Assembly: GCA_029262055.1 (NCBI GenBank)
Contig: JAJDAD010000059.1
Coordinates: forward strand, 1-64,000
Length of the DNA stretch: 64,000 bases
Reading direction: 5' to 3'
Source of the DNA: Candidatus Zhuqueibacterota bacterium
GTDB lineage: Bacteria; Zhuqueibacterota; Zhuqueibacteria; Oceanimicrobiales; Oceanimicrobiaceae
Shown: piece by piece, positions 53,537 through 62,375 of the stretch
Layout: every line of letters starts with the position of its first letter
Numbering within the stretch: position 1 is the stretch's first letter
The notes under the pieces: model-generated
Seen by the model: only the letters and a program-made list of their open reading frames with translations
The model's database searches: none
Told to the model about the DNA's origin: nothing
Translations under genes and position numbers: made by a program

Positions 53537-54195
53537 GCATTAGGCGCAGACAATACTGGGTCACGTTCGTTCTGATCCTGGGTACGGCCATCTACAGCTA
53601 CTTTCTCCGTTATCAGCGGATAGAAAGCCCCCGGTCGGTCAGCCTCGCAGCCTTGCCTGACCAGGTCGGTGATTGGGCCGGGCAGGACTTCTTTTTCGAT
53701 GACAATGTTCTGAACGAGTTGAAAGCAGATCAGACATTCTTCCGGCGCTACGCCAACAGCAGCGGGGAGGAAGTCTGGCTATTTGTCGGTTATTGGGCCA
53801 GCCAAAAGTACGGCGCGCAACCGCACTCTCCGCTGCATTGTCTTCCCGGCAGCGGCTGGAACGTACTTTCGAATGAAGTCCGGTCCGTGAGTACTGCCGC
53901 CAACGGTCACAGACCGGCGAATTCCAACAGGGTCAATTTTGCCACGATATCAAACGGTAAGCAAACCGAAAGCATGCTCTATTGGTACCAAACCCGGTCA
54001 GGATATCTGGCCCGGGAACTTGACGTAAAACTCGATCTGGCCCGCAATGCACTTATCAGAAAACCCACGGACGCGGCGTTTGTCCGGCTGACAGCGCCGG
54101 GCTCGTCCTCTGCAACATTTCCCACCTCTTTCGCCGGCCTGCAGGATTTTGGGTCCGCGATTTCGCCCCATCTTGCCACAGCCCTTCCGTTCTAA
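53533..54195 (+). CDS. EpsI-family exosortase-associated protein (DUF3485)
   Basis: The 220-residue protein has an N-terminal transmembrane segment (about 8-25) and a periplasmic EpsI domain. The signature HSPLHCLPGSGW is near residues 114-125 and YWYQT is near 155. EpsI is required with exosortase for polysaccharide production or for processing in several bacteria, but its chemistry is unknown. In many exosortases this domain is fused; here it is a separate gene whose ATG overlaps the exosortase TGA. It is the last gene of the locus. Confidence 0.92.
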   Translation: MSIRRRQYWVTFVLILGTAIYSYFLRYQRIESPRSVSLAALPDQVGDWAGQDFFFDDNVLNELKADQTFFRRYANSSGEEVWLFVGYWASQKYGAQPHSPLHCLPGSGWNVLSNEVRSVSTAANGHRPANSNRVNFATISNGKQTESMLYWYQTRSGYLARELDVKLDLARNALIRKPTDAAFVRLTAPGSSSATFPTSFAGLQDFGSAISPHLATALPF

Positions 54196-54219
54196 ACTCG
54201 CCCTTTCACCTTTCCGGTT

Positions 54220-54969
54220 TCACCAAAGCAGTTTAATTGCAAACCCCAAAATAGCGAACATGACGATCCAGCGCAGGAACGCGTGTCCCTTTTCCACTAC
54301 CACTCGGCTTGCAAACCAGGCGCCCGTAGCATTCCCGGCAGCCAGCATGATTCCCCTGGCAAAATCGACCTGGCCATTCCAAATAAAAATGGCCAGGGCG
54401 AAGGGCGTATAGACCAGCACGATCAGAACCTTCAAGGCGTTGGTCTTGACCAAATCGTAGCCGGTAAGGGTCAAAGCTGTGATCAGCAGAAAGCCGATGC
54501 CACCTTGAATGAATCCGCCGTATATGCCGATTACAAAAAAACTGACAATCACCGCCAACAACTTCCAGCCGTTCGCCCGGGTTTCTTCCTGCGGCAATTG
54601 CCGGGGCTTTCTTCCAAAAAACATGAAACCGGCAACCCCGACCATCACGACAGCGAGTACACGCTTAAACAGCAGCTCGTCTATTTCGATAGCAAGCTGG
54701 GCCCCCACCAGCGCGCCTGCTATGGCAGGCAAGGTCGTGGCCAATATCAGCCCGCGCGGAATAACATCAAAGTGATGGAAGCGCGCCGTTGCAAAGATAT
54801 TCTGTGCCAAAATGGCGATGCGGTTCGTGCCGTTGGCAACCCCGGCCGGCAGTCCCAGGAAAATCAGGAAGGGCAATGTCAACAGCGAACCGCCGCCGGC
54901 AGTGACGTTGAGAAAGCCCGCGAGGGCACCGACGATAACCAGAGCAAGTAACTCGAGCGACTCAGCCAT
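54220..54969 (-). CDS. TauE/SafE-family sulfite/anion exporter
   Basis: The 249-residue membrane protein has about eight hydrophobic segments and the glycine-rich GALAGFLNVTAGGGSLLTLP opening of the family, with GGFIQGGIGF in the second half. It should transport sulfite, sulfoacetate or a related anion out of the cell. It faces epsI convergently across only 24 bases and follows the PspC gene by 45. Confidence 0.9.
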   Translation of the reverse strand: MAESLELLALVIVGALAGFLNVTAGGGSLLTLPFLIFLGLPAGVANGTNRIAILAQNIFATARFHHFDVIPRGLILATTLPAIAGALVGAQLAIEIDELLFKRVLAVVMVGVAGFMFFGRKPRQLPQEETRANGWKLLAVIVSFFVIGIYGGFIQGGIGFLLITALTLTGYDLVKTNALKVLIVLVYTPFALAIFIWNGQVDFARGIMLAAGNATGAWFASRVVVEKGHAFLRWIVMFAILGFAIKLLW

Positions 54970-55014
54970 GCGCGCTGACTTTTATGGGAGGCGCCTTGCA
55001 TTCCGTGTCCCGCA

Positions 55015-55209
55015 TCAGCGCCCTGCTTTCGGAATAATGACCCAGCAAATCACGTACGGAATGATCCCCGGCAAGCCGCCGGGCAGCAACAGAACGACCC
55101 ACAGCAACCTGATCCAAAAACTCGAGATACCGAGCCATTCCGAAACTCCTCCCGCCACCCCGGCGATATACTTGTTTTTTGTACTTCTTCTCAGCTTTCC
55201 TGAGGCCAT
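55015..55209 (-). CDS. PspC-domain protein
   Basis: The 64-residue protein carries the PspC signature KYIAGVAGGVSEWLGI and one hydrophobic segment (WIRLLWVVLLLPGG to YVICWVIIP). Related proteins act in envelope-stress responses. GGAGGGGG is just before the ATG. It begins eight bases after the DUF2914 gene stop, so the two share an operon. Confidence 0.9.
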   Translation of the reverse strand: MASGKLRRSTKNKYIAGVAGGVSEWLGISSFWIRLLWVVLLLPGGLPGIIPYVICWVIIPKAGR

Positions 55210-55217
55210 TCCCCCTC

Positions 55218-56351
55218 CTATTTGTAAATTGTGTCGAGCGTTATGTTGTCTTCGGCAGGCGCAATCTTAAAGCCAATCCTGCCCAGCAATGCGCCTTCCG
55301 CCGTTTCAATATCTACGCGCCATTTGCCGGGAGTTACATTTAATTTGCGCGTCAGTCCCCGGTAACCGCTGTCACGGTACCCGATGATTTGAAACGCCAG
55401 TCTGTCGGTGGTCTGCCAACGTTTGTTGGCCGGCACGTACTTCTGCCAGTGGTGCGAAATCTTCTGTGTCAGCCTGGTCGGCGCAAAAACAGCCGTGAAG
55501 CAGGAGACCGTGTCCCCTTCAGAATAGTGGAATACGCTGTCAGACCGCTTCAGAAACTCGTACCACTCGCCTTTTTCGTAGCGCAGCTTGAAAGTGTTAT
55601 CAGCCGCCAGGCGTTGGGCCTGATGGTAGATGCCGCCAAATTTCAGAGACAACGGCACCGGCGGAATCAAATTCAGGAAGTAGAAGATATTGATCAGCCC
55701 GAACAGCGAAACGACAATCCCTACCGCAAGCGCCAGGTTCCGGGATGACGCAAGAATCCCCTGGTGGTAAAAGACCCAAACGAGCCCCCCGGTCAGGGCC
55801 AGGCTCAGGAATCCGCCGGACAGAAAAGTGAAAATGTTGAGAGCCTTTGCGAGGATGGGAACAAAGAAGATGAAGAACGAAAAACTGGCCAGAAAATAGA
55901 GGCCAAGCAGGAGGAAAGGGTTGGACAGCCTGTTTTCAAGAAACTCGTTTGCTACCAGCAGCAAAACCAGAAGACCGAGAAACAAAGACGTCTTGGTCAG
56001 CGACGTGCTTTGAAAATAGAAAATAACATACGCGCTAAACAATCCTCCCAGAAAAAACTGCAGCGCCAGCGGCAGCCACTTTCTGTGCTTCAAAATGTGC
56101 TGACTCCGAATCCTGCCGTGCTCGACCAGGACTGTCAATGCCACCAGGACCCCCAAAGACAACAGATAAGTCAACAGGAGAATGTTGTCGAACAACTGGT
56201 CGATGCGACGCAGGGTAAAACTGTCCCAGGTGAATCCCCCGAAGAAAAAGACAAAGGGGTTGTACCTTTCGAAGCGATCGTATGCAGCTTTGACGAACTG
56301 GATCTTTTGCAGAACATCCATTGGGGCCCTTTCGGCTTCAGCGTGGTGCAA
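55218..56351 (-). CDS. Membrane protein with C-terminal DUF2914
   Basis: The 377-residue protein has about seven hydrophobic segments (between about 45 and 235) followed by a soluble DUF2914 domain (about 270-370), seen in VSCFTAVFAP, ISHHWQKY, RLAFQIIGYRDSGYRG and GKWRVDIETAEG. The function is unknown. ATG at 56321 is a second possible start. It heads a minus-strand operon with the PspC and TauE genes and is divergent from the symporter. Confidence 0.85.
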   Translation of the reverse strand: MHHAEAERAPMDVLQKIQFVKAAYDRFERYNPFVFFFGGFTWDSFTLRRIDQLFDNILLLTYLLSLGVLVALTVLVEHGRIRSQHILKHRKWLPLALQFFLGGLFSAYVIFYFQSTSLTKTSLFLGLLVLLLVANEFLENRLSNPFLLLGLYFLASFSFFIFFVPILAKALNIFTFLSGGFLSLALTGGLVWVFYHQGILASSRNLALAVGIVVSLFGLINIFYFLNLIPPVPLSLKFGGIYHQAQRLAADNTFKLRYEKGEWYEFLKRSDSVFHYSEGDTVSCFTAVFAPTRLTQKISHHWQKYVPANKRWQTTDRLAFQIIGYRDSGYRGLTRKLNVTPGKWRVDIETAEGALLGRIGFKIAPAEDNITLDTIYK

Positions 56352-56435
56352 TAAAAATGTGTGCCCTCATTGCGCAAATGTAGAAAAGCGCTCGATCTAA
56401 GTCAAGGGTAGGAGGTAGGGGCGCGCAACAAGCCC

Positions 56436-56462
56436 TTGACATAAGTTAAAATTTTGTTAACT
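56436..56462 (+). promoter_or_regulatory. Possible sigma-70 promoter of the symporter gene
   Basis: TTGACA at 56436-56441 is followed 15 bases later by TTAACT (56457-56462), in an AT-rich stretch about 70 bases ahead of the ATG. The short spacing makes this a tentative call. Confidence 0.35.
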
Positions 56463-56531
56463 TCATTCCAAACTTTCCCTACCCGACACATTCCCAATTC
56501 ACTTCGTTTTCACAAAAGAGAGGATTAGCAA

Positions 56532-57989
56532 ATGGGTGACGGATTCTTTGACAGGTTTCTGTACTGGGCGACTACCATCGATAACACACTCTTCGGCAAA
56601 GAGATGATCGCTCTGCTACTCGGCACTGGCATCTTCCTGACCGTCAAAACCAGAGGCTTGCAATTCAGGCATTTTACGACTTCGATAAAATTGCTCTTTG
56701 CAAAGGAATCCCGTTCGGAAAAGGGCAAGGGTGACATCTCCCCCTTCGCGGCCTTGATGACGGCGCTGGCGGCAACGGTCGGCAACGGCAACATCGCCGG
56801 AGTTGCTACCGCCATCGCCATCGGTGGGCCGGGCGCACCGGTTTACATGTGGATCGCGGCAATTTTCGGCATGGCCACCAAGTACGCCGAAGGATTTTTG
56901 GGAGTAAAATTTCGGGAAGTGGCCCCGAACGGGACCATGGCCGGCGGGCCCATGTACTATGTGAAAAACGGATTGAAAAATAAGTCACTGGGCAGATTTC
57001 TGGGGGCGACTTTTGCGGTTTGCGGCGCCATTGCCTGCCTGATCGGCACCGGCAATATGGCCCAGTCCAATTCCATGACCGCATCCCTGGCGAATACCAT
57101 GAACCAGGTTTTTCATGACGGCAGCGTCTCGCAGCAGGCGCCGATGCTGTACTACCTGGTGATCGGGGCGGTTATTGCGGTTTTGGTCGGCATGGTTATC
57201 ATCGGCGGAATAAAGAAAATCGGGCATGTGTCGGAAAAGCTAGTGCCTGCAATGATTGCCTTCTACGTGTTCTTTGCGCTCTGGATCATTATTGCGAATT
57301 TCGATCAGATACCGGCAGCCTTTACCGTTATCTTTGAGTCTGCCTTCGGCCTGCGCCCGCTGGTGGGCGCATCAGTCGGAATCGCAATCCAGAGCGGGGT
57401 TAGCCGCGGCCTGCTTTCGAATGAGGCGGGACTGGGCTCCGCCGCAATTGCCCAGGGCGCTTCCAGCTCGGAGGAGCCGACCAACAACGGCCTGATCGCC
57501 ATGACCGGTGTCTTTATCGATTCCATTTTTGTGAATACCATGACCACCCTGACCATCGTGTTGACCGGCGCTTATGTGCACACGCAGGCCTGGCAGGGAT
57601 TGGACGCGAGCGACAACATCACCAGCATCCTGGTGACGCAGACGGCCTTCGATTCGGTCATTCCGTTCGGAATCGGGGGGGCGGTAATCGCCATCGCTTC
57701 CTTTATTTTCGGTTATACCACCCTTCTCGGTTGGTCTTACTACGGCGAAAAATGCGTGGAGTATCTCGGCGGTGACAAAGTCATCATGCCGTTTCGATAT
57801 GTCTTTATCATTTTCCTGTTTTTCGGTGCGGTCCTGACCCCTCTGGCCGGGCAAAGCCTGAAATACCTGAACATCGTTTGGAGTTTGGGAAACATCGGCA
57901 ACGCTTTGATGGCAATCCCGAACCTGATCGGAATGCTCTTTCTCGCCGGCCTGGTTGCGAAAACCACGCAGGAGCGCCTCGGGAGGTAG
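56532..57989 (+). CDS. Sodium:alanine symporter (AGCS family)
   Basis: This 485-residue transporter should import alanine or glycine with sodium. It has about 10-11 hydrophobic segments and family signatures TALAATVGNGNIAGVATAI, GGPMYYVKNGL and SNEAGLGSAAIAQGASS. It has its own upstream region and a terminator, so it is a single-gene unit. Confidence 0.93.
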   Translation: MGDGFFDRFLYWATTIDNTLFGKEMIALLLGTGIFLTVKTRGLQFRHFTTSIKLLFAKESRSEKGKGDISPFAALMTALAATVGNGNIAGVATAIAIGGPGAPVYMWIAAIFGMATKYAEGFLGVKFREVAPNGTMAGGPMYYVKNGLKNKSLGRFLGATFAVCGAIACLIGTGNMAQSNSMTASLANTMNQVFHDGSVSQQAPMLYYLVIGAVIAVLVGMVIIGGIKKIGHVSEKLVPAMIAFYVFFALWIIIANFDQIPAAFTVIFESAFGLRPLVGASVGIAIQSGVSRGLLSNEAGLGSAAIAQGASSSEEPTNNGLIAMTGVFIDSIFVNTMTTLTIVLTGAYVHTQAWQGLDASDNITSILVTQTAFDSVIPFGIGGAVIAIASFIFGYTTLLGWSYYGEKCVEYLGGDKVIMPFRYVFIIFLFFGAVLTPLAGQSLKYLNIVWSLGNIGNALMAIPNLIGMLFLAGLVAKTTQERLGR

Positions 57990-58027
57990 TAAGCACAGAG
58001 CGGTTTTTCCGTCACCTGATTGCAAAG

Positions 58028-58053
58028 GCCCGGCCCATCGTGTGCCGGGCTTT
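58028..58053 (+). terminator. Intrinsic terminator after the symporter gene
   Basis: GCCCGGC (58028-58034) pairs with GCCGGGC (58044-58050) across a nine-base loop, followed by TTT. It lies about 40 bases after the symporter stop. Confidence 0.75.
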
Positions 58054-58170
58054 ACTATATCGGAATGTACCAGGGAGACCGCCGGCCAAAAACCAGGTTG
58101 TAATTTTCAGGTCCAGTTAATACATTGTCGTTCTTAAACGGCGCCAACCACTTTAACCAAGTTATTATAA

Positions 58171-59373
58171 ATGGTAGATCCGAAAAAATTCTATCGTGAC
58201 TTCGACCAGCTACTGCAGAAAATAAGTAGCACCACGACCAAAGAAGGGTTTGTCTGCTCAATTCTTGAAGAAATCTACAAGTGTTTTGCCGACACGTTGC
58301 ATATCGCCAGTATGAGGCTCTATGAAGACCGTGGCGACGAGTTTGTTTTGGTTAACAAATTCAAAAACCGGACGCGGAAATTCACCCGCCGGATTTCGAC
58401 CGACTCGGATGCTGTCAAGCAGGTGCTGAAGCATGGCAGCTTCATCTATGACCGTGAAAACCTCACCATCGATCCGGACACCGAAGGGCAGGAAGAGTAT
58501 GCAGTACCGGCGGCCATGCTGATTCGCAGCCCGGAGGGCCGCTGGATTGCTGTGTTTGAATTATACGCAGGCTGGGAGCGGGAAGAGGTTATCTTCTCCC
58601 TAAATGCTATCAGAAGTGCATTGAATTACCGCCTTTTTTCAGAGGCCATCCATACTGAACTGGAGCAAGCGGCACAAATTCAGCGCAGTCTTTTGCCGCA
58701 AAATGCCCCACCAATCCCGGGCTATGAAGTTGCAGCCCGGTCGAGCCCAACCGAAATTGTTGGTGGCGATTTCTACGATTTCTTCGAAAGCGATGATCAG
58801 GAAATATTTGGCTTGGCCATCGGCGACGCCAGCGGTCACGGACTGCCGGCAGCCTTGCTGGTCCGCGATTGCGTGATCGGGCTGCGAATGGGGATCGCGC
58901 GTCAGTTCAAAATGGTGCACAGCCTGAAAAAACTGAATTCGGTTATCTACCGTAGTACCTATTCCTCGCGTTTCGTCTCTCTCTTTTATGGAGAAATTGA
59001 GCGCGACGGCCATTTGATCTTTGTCAATGCCGGACACCCGGCCCCTTTTGTGGTTGACGGAGACGAGGTGCAAACCCTCAACGCAACCGGCCTCATCCTG
59101 GGCGCGCTACCCGAGATTACGCTGCACCGGTCTTTTGCGCACATGAAACCCGGCTCGATCCTGGTTTTGTTCAGCGACGGCATCTATGAGCGGGAAGACG
59201 CACAGGAGGAGGCGTACGGTATCGAGCGACTGCATAGACTGGTGCAAGCACATCAGGAAAAATCTCCCGAGGAGATACTACAGCTTATTTTTGATACACT
59301 CGACAGTTATGGCAACCACACTGTCTGGGAAGATGATTCCTCGGTGGTAATCGTTAAGCGACTGGAGGATTGA
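58171..59373 (+). CDS. GAF-type sensor with SpoIIE/RsbU PP2C phosphatase domain
   Basis: The 400-residue protein should dephosphorylate an anti-sigma-factor antagonist or related protein. The N-terminal 155 residues form a GAF-like domain. A short helical linker with EQAAQIQRSLLP follows, then a PP2C-type domain with SSPTEIVGGDFYDFF, AIGDASGHGLPAALL, FVNAGHPAPF and LVLFSDGIYE, which include the metal-binding aspartates. No partner gene is adjacent, so its pathway is unknown. Confidence 0.92.
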   Translation: MVDPKKFYRDFDQLLQKISSTTTKEGFVCSILEEIYKCFADTLHIASMRLYEDRGDEFVLVNKFKNRTRKFTRRISTDSDAVKQVLKHGSFIYDRENLTIDPDTEGQEEYAVPAAMLIRSPEGRWIAVFELYAGWEREEVIFSLNAIRSALNYRLFSEAIHTELEQAAQIQRSLLPQNAPPIPGYEVAARSSPTEIVGGDFYDFFESDDQEIFGLAIGDASGHGLPAALLVRDCVIGLRMGIARQFKMVHSLKKLNSVIYRSTYSSRFVSLFYGEIERDGHLIFVNAGHPAPFVVDGDEVQTLNATGLILGALPEITLHRSFAHMKPGSILVLFSDGIYEREDAQEEAYGIERLHRLVQAHQEKSPEEILQLIFDTLDSYGNHTVWEDDSSVVIVKRLED

Positions 59374-59397
59374 GTTCACTCAACAATGGGGGAAGCG

Positions 59398-60522
59398 ATG
59401 AACGTTAATTTTTTGCGCGGAGTTCCAGCGGATGAAGCGCTCGTGCCGGTGGCGCAGGAGTTGGCCAAAGCCTATCCAGCCGTTCTCTCCGAACAGTCCG
59501 GCAAGTTGATCCAGTACCAGAGTCCCGGCGTTTCCGATTTTCTCGGGTTTCATGCGCTTAAGCAGACACTCGGTAAGAGATTCGGGGCGCCAGGCGATCC
59601 ACTCAAGCAGGTCGTGTGCACCAACGGCGGCATGGAGACCATCTCATTCCTGTTTAAATCGTTTCCCAGAGGCAGCAAGATCGCAACCGATGCCCTGACT
59701 TACGACCGCGTGCTGATGGACATCGAACGGCTGGGCCAGGAAGCAGTCGGCATCCCCATGAGCGACGCGGGCGCCGACCTGGACGCACTCGAAAAAGCCG
59801 TGGCAAGCGGTACCGTGGAAGTGTTTTATCAGATCGGCTATCACCACAATCCTCTCGGTTTAACCGTCACGCGCGAAAACCTCATGGCCGCCGCCGAAAT
59901 ATGCGCCCGGCACAATGTCCTGCATCTCGTGGACATCGCGTACTATGAGCTGCGTTACGATGGTCGGAAGAATCTGCCGATGGATCTCGGCAAGTATCCC
60001 GACACTTCCTGCATCGCCGGCTCTTTCACCAAGACGCTTTCTCCTGGCGCCAAGTGTGGCTTTGGCATTTTCCCGGAAGAAGTCGTGCAGCGCCTGACGC
60101 CGGTGATCAGCAACTCCAGGCTCAATCCGAACTACCCGACGCAAGCGGCGATCAACCATCTGATACAGTCAGGCTTCTACGACCGGCATTTGGAAAACCT
60201 GATTGCGCTCTACCAGCCCAGAATGGCTGCGGCCAACGCGGCGTTGGCCGCGCATTTACCGGATTCAACCGCACCTGCTCTGACCGGCGGTTTCTTTATG
60301 GGGATCTGGCTCAAAGGAATAGAGGACCAGGAAGCGTTTACCAATGCGGTTGCGGCCAAAGGCGTAAAGATAGCGGCGGGCCATGTTTTTGCGCCGGGCA
60401 TGGCGGAAAAATATGGCAAAGAGCGGGATGGCGTTTTTTACCGGCTCACATTCCCTGCGCTAACGGCTGAAGAGAACGAGGCCGGAATCAAGGGCATCTC
60501 AGATGTCTACCGGCAGTGCTAG
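59398..60522 (+). CDS. PLP-dependent aminotransferase (class I/II)
   Basis: The enzyme is a fold-type I aminotransferase of about 374 residues. The PLP lysine is Lys212 in SFTKTLSPGAKCGF. QIGYHHNPLG and DIAYYELRY mark the PLP-phosphate and ring-binding regions. The sequence style is like the 2-aminoadipate/LysN and MocR-like group. ATG 59398 has GGGGG five bases upstream; ATG 59386 has no close ribosome-binding site. Confidence 0.88.
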   Translation: MNVNFLRGVPADEALVPVAQELAKAYPAVLSEQSGKLIQYQSPGVSDFLGFHALKQTLGKRFGAPGDPLKQVVCTNGGMETISFLFKSFPRGSKIATDALTYDRVLMDIERLGQEAVGIPMSDAGADLDALEKAVASGTVEVFYQIGYHHNPLGLTVTRENLMAAAEICARHNVLHLVDIAYYELRYDGRKNLPMDLGKYPDTSCIAGSFTKTLSPGAKCGFGIFPEEVVQRLTPVISNSRLNPNYPTQAAINHLIQSGFYDRHLENLIALYQPRMAAANAALAAHLPDSTAPALTGGFFMGIWLKGIEDQEAFTNAVAAKGVKIAAGHVFAPGMAEKYGKERDGVFYRLTFPALTAEENEAGIKGISDVYRQC

Positions 60523-60596
60523 TTCCTGCTTGATTGAATTCTCCCGTGATTGCTGAGAAACTCCTGAAGCGTGCCGGCTGTGCGCAACTGCTAGCC

Positions 60597-60681
60597 TGAA
60601 TGATTCATGAATCTGGATATTGGGTGCAAATCAAACAACCTCCCTCATTCAGGAGGAATCCTTTTTGAACGGGTCCAGTAG
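60597..60681 (+). repeat. Dispersed repeat, copy 2
   Basis: This 85-bp segment matches 2856-2941 in the same orientation. It includes the 12-bp perfect palindrome GATTCATGAATC at its left end. It lies just before the IS200-like array, about 57.7 kb from copy 1. Confidence 0.8.
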
Positions 60682-61118
60682 CATTCGACAAAAGACGGAT
60701 TGGGTAGGAGAAAATAGTTGTGCTTCATGAATGGGAATGAGCTTCTCGACGACTTTTAGCCAACATGAGCTGTTTCTCTACAGACAAATGAACTTTGTAC
60801 TGTAGCCACAATATAGATCAACCCCTCAAAACTTCGCCTCGTGCCTTGTGTGTACTTTGACTAACGCTTGCGGCATGGGTGCTGCCCTTTTTGTCGAACC
60901 CCTTTGGGGTTCCCGCCTGTTATTATACGTGACCGAGGGTTGTGCTGCGCACTACCCTCGGCTCTGGAGTTTGACGCCTTCGGCGTGCCTTGCTGCCCAG
61001 TTTCTTACGCCGAAGGCGTTGCACATCAAAGCCCGGGGTGCCTGCCTCTGGGCGCCCCGGGTATCAAAGGACCTCTCCTCAGGAACCCCAGACGGGTTTC
61101 CACAAAACCACTTCACCG

Positions 61119-61574
61119 TTACCCCCAAACATACCGCTCATCAATTTCCACGCCATATCTCTTGCACAGGCGTCGAAACTCATCCTGAAAAGACTCCCGA
61201 CGATGATGCGTTTCCTGGTTGGCGATATATTGCTGGACATCTTCCACATGCGACGGACTGACTGAAAACGCGGCATAACCATCCTGCCAATGGAAAGACG
61301 CCAACTCCGTACTCTCTGTCTTCAGCCAGGCTGAAGACGAACGTTTGAGTTCACGCATAAAATCTGAAATCGCAAGAATCTTTGAGTGTCGTGTTAGAAG
61401 ATGGACGTGATCTTCGACACCGCCAATTTTGAGCGCAGTGCAACCGAGGTTCTTGCAAATACCGGACATGTAGCCGTGCACTTTTTCTTGCAAGTTTCTA
61501 TCCGTCAGATAGGGGTGTCTGTGTTTGGTAGAGAAAACGATGTGTAAGTAGACCTGGACTAATGATTGCGGCAT
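61119..61574 (-). CDS. tnpA: IS200-like Y1 transposase (TnpA, HUH type)
   Basis: The 151-residue protein has the single-domain Y1 transposase layout: VQVYLHIVFSTKHRHPYL near the start, the HUH motif DHVHLL near 56-61, and the catalytic tyrosine in VQQYIANQETHH near 115-126. It should cut and paste single-stranded DNA using hairpins at the element ends. The coding frame is complete. Its N-terminal and C-terminal coding ends abut hairpin cassettes. Confidence 0.92.
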   Translation of the reverse strand: MPQSLVQVYLHIVFSTKHRHPYLTDRNLQEKVHGYMSGICKNLGCTALKIGGVEDHVHLLTRHSKILAISDFMRELKRSSSAWLKTESTELASFHWQDGYAAFSVSPSHVEDVQQYIANQETHHRRESFQDEFRRLCKRYGVEIDERYVWG

Positions 61575-61818
61575 GGGTGCTGCCCTTTTTGTCGAACCCC
61601 TTCGGGGTTCCCGGTTGTTATTATACGTGACCGAGGGTTGTGCTGCGCACTACCCTCGGCTCTGGTGTTTGACGCCTTCGGCGTGCCCTTGCTGCTCAGT
61701 TTCATACGCCGAAGGCGTTGCACATCAAAGCCCGGGGTGCCTGCCTACGGGCACCCCGGGTATCAAAGGAATCTATCAACCGAACCCCAAGCGGGGTTCC
61801 ACAAAACCACCCAGCGGC

Positions 61819-61955
61819 AACCTCCAAACACAACGCTTATCGATTTCGACGCCATGTTTCTGTCACAAGCGAAGGTTTGTGCATGTGCCGGAGTTGTGGC
61901 CGTCCTTGGTAGAGAAAACGGTGTGTAAATAGATCTGGACTAATGGTTGCGACAT
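61819..61955 (-). pseudogene. Internally deleted tnpA remnant
   Basis: The first 17 codons (MSQPLVQIYLHTVFSTK) match the intact transposase start. The sequence then jumps to a stretch like its residues 38-45 (GTCTNL) and on to the last dozen codons. Catalytic residues are lost. Confidence 0.8.
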
Positions 61956-62157
61956 GGGCGCTGCCTCTTTGTCGAACCCCTCTGGGTTCTTGGTTGTGAT
62001 TGTAACTGACTGACAGGAGTGCTCTACCCTCGGTTCTGGTTTTTTACGCCGAAGGCGTTGCACATCAAGGCCCGGGGTGCCTGCCTGCGGGCACTCCGGG
62101 CATCAAAGGAATCTATCAACCGAACCCCAAACGGGGTTCCACAAAACCACCCAGCGG

Positions 62158-62289
62158 CTACCCCCAAACATAACGCTCATCAATTTCCATGTCATATCTC
62201 TTGCTCAGGCGTCGAAACTCATCCTGAAAAGACTCCTTACGATGATGTGTTTCCTGGTTGGCGATATATTGCCGGACATCTTCCGCATT
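62158..62289 (-). pseudogene. 5'-deleted tnpA remnant
   Basis: This stretch is nearly identical to the C-terminal third of the intact gene (61119-61250) and ends abruptly in cassette sequence (TTGTCGAACC). The start and HUH motif are missing. Confidence 0.82.
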
Positions 62290-62375
62290 CTTGTCGAACC
62301 CGTTCGAGTTTCTCGGTTGTGATTATACCTACCTAACTTATCGTGATACAAGCGGTGCTTTGTTCCTGCTAATTC

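Larger units (their letters stand above)
60845..62335. mobile_element. Tandem array of IS200-like elements and remnants
   Basis: Three similar units follow one another. Each has a hairpin cassette of about 200-260 bp (60862-61118, 61575-61818, 61956-62157) next to a transposase gene or remnant on the minus strand (61119-61574 intact, 61819-61955 and 62158-62289 deleted), and a fourth cassette start at 62290-62335. Cassette hairpins include GAACCCC/GGGGTTC, a CGAGGGT/ACCCTCG pair, GACGCC-ttc-GGCGT, and a long CCCGGGGTGCC/GGCGCCCCGGG stem. The order is constant. No TnpB gene is present. Frames of over 100 codons in the cassettes are not believable proteins. Confidence 0.85.

Noticed and set aside
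54283-54951. 222-codon frame antisense to the TauE-like gene
   Set aside because: It is highly hydrophilic and a shadow of a conserved membrane protein on the minus strand.
60848-61265. Three overlapping frames of 90-137 codons in the first hairpin cassette
   Set aside because: The frames arise from GC-rich palindromes, recur in the other cassettes and encode no plausible protein.
61119-61574. IS605-type element with TnpB and guide RNA
   Set aside because: No TnpB-like frame is present on either side; only the Y1 transposase is seen.
60845-62335. CRISPR array
   Set aside because: The repeats are long composite cassettes with palindromes and transposase remnants, not short regular repeats with unique spacers, and no cas gene is nearby.
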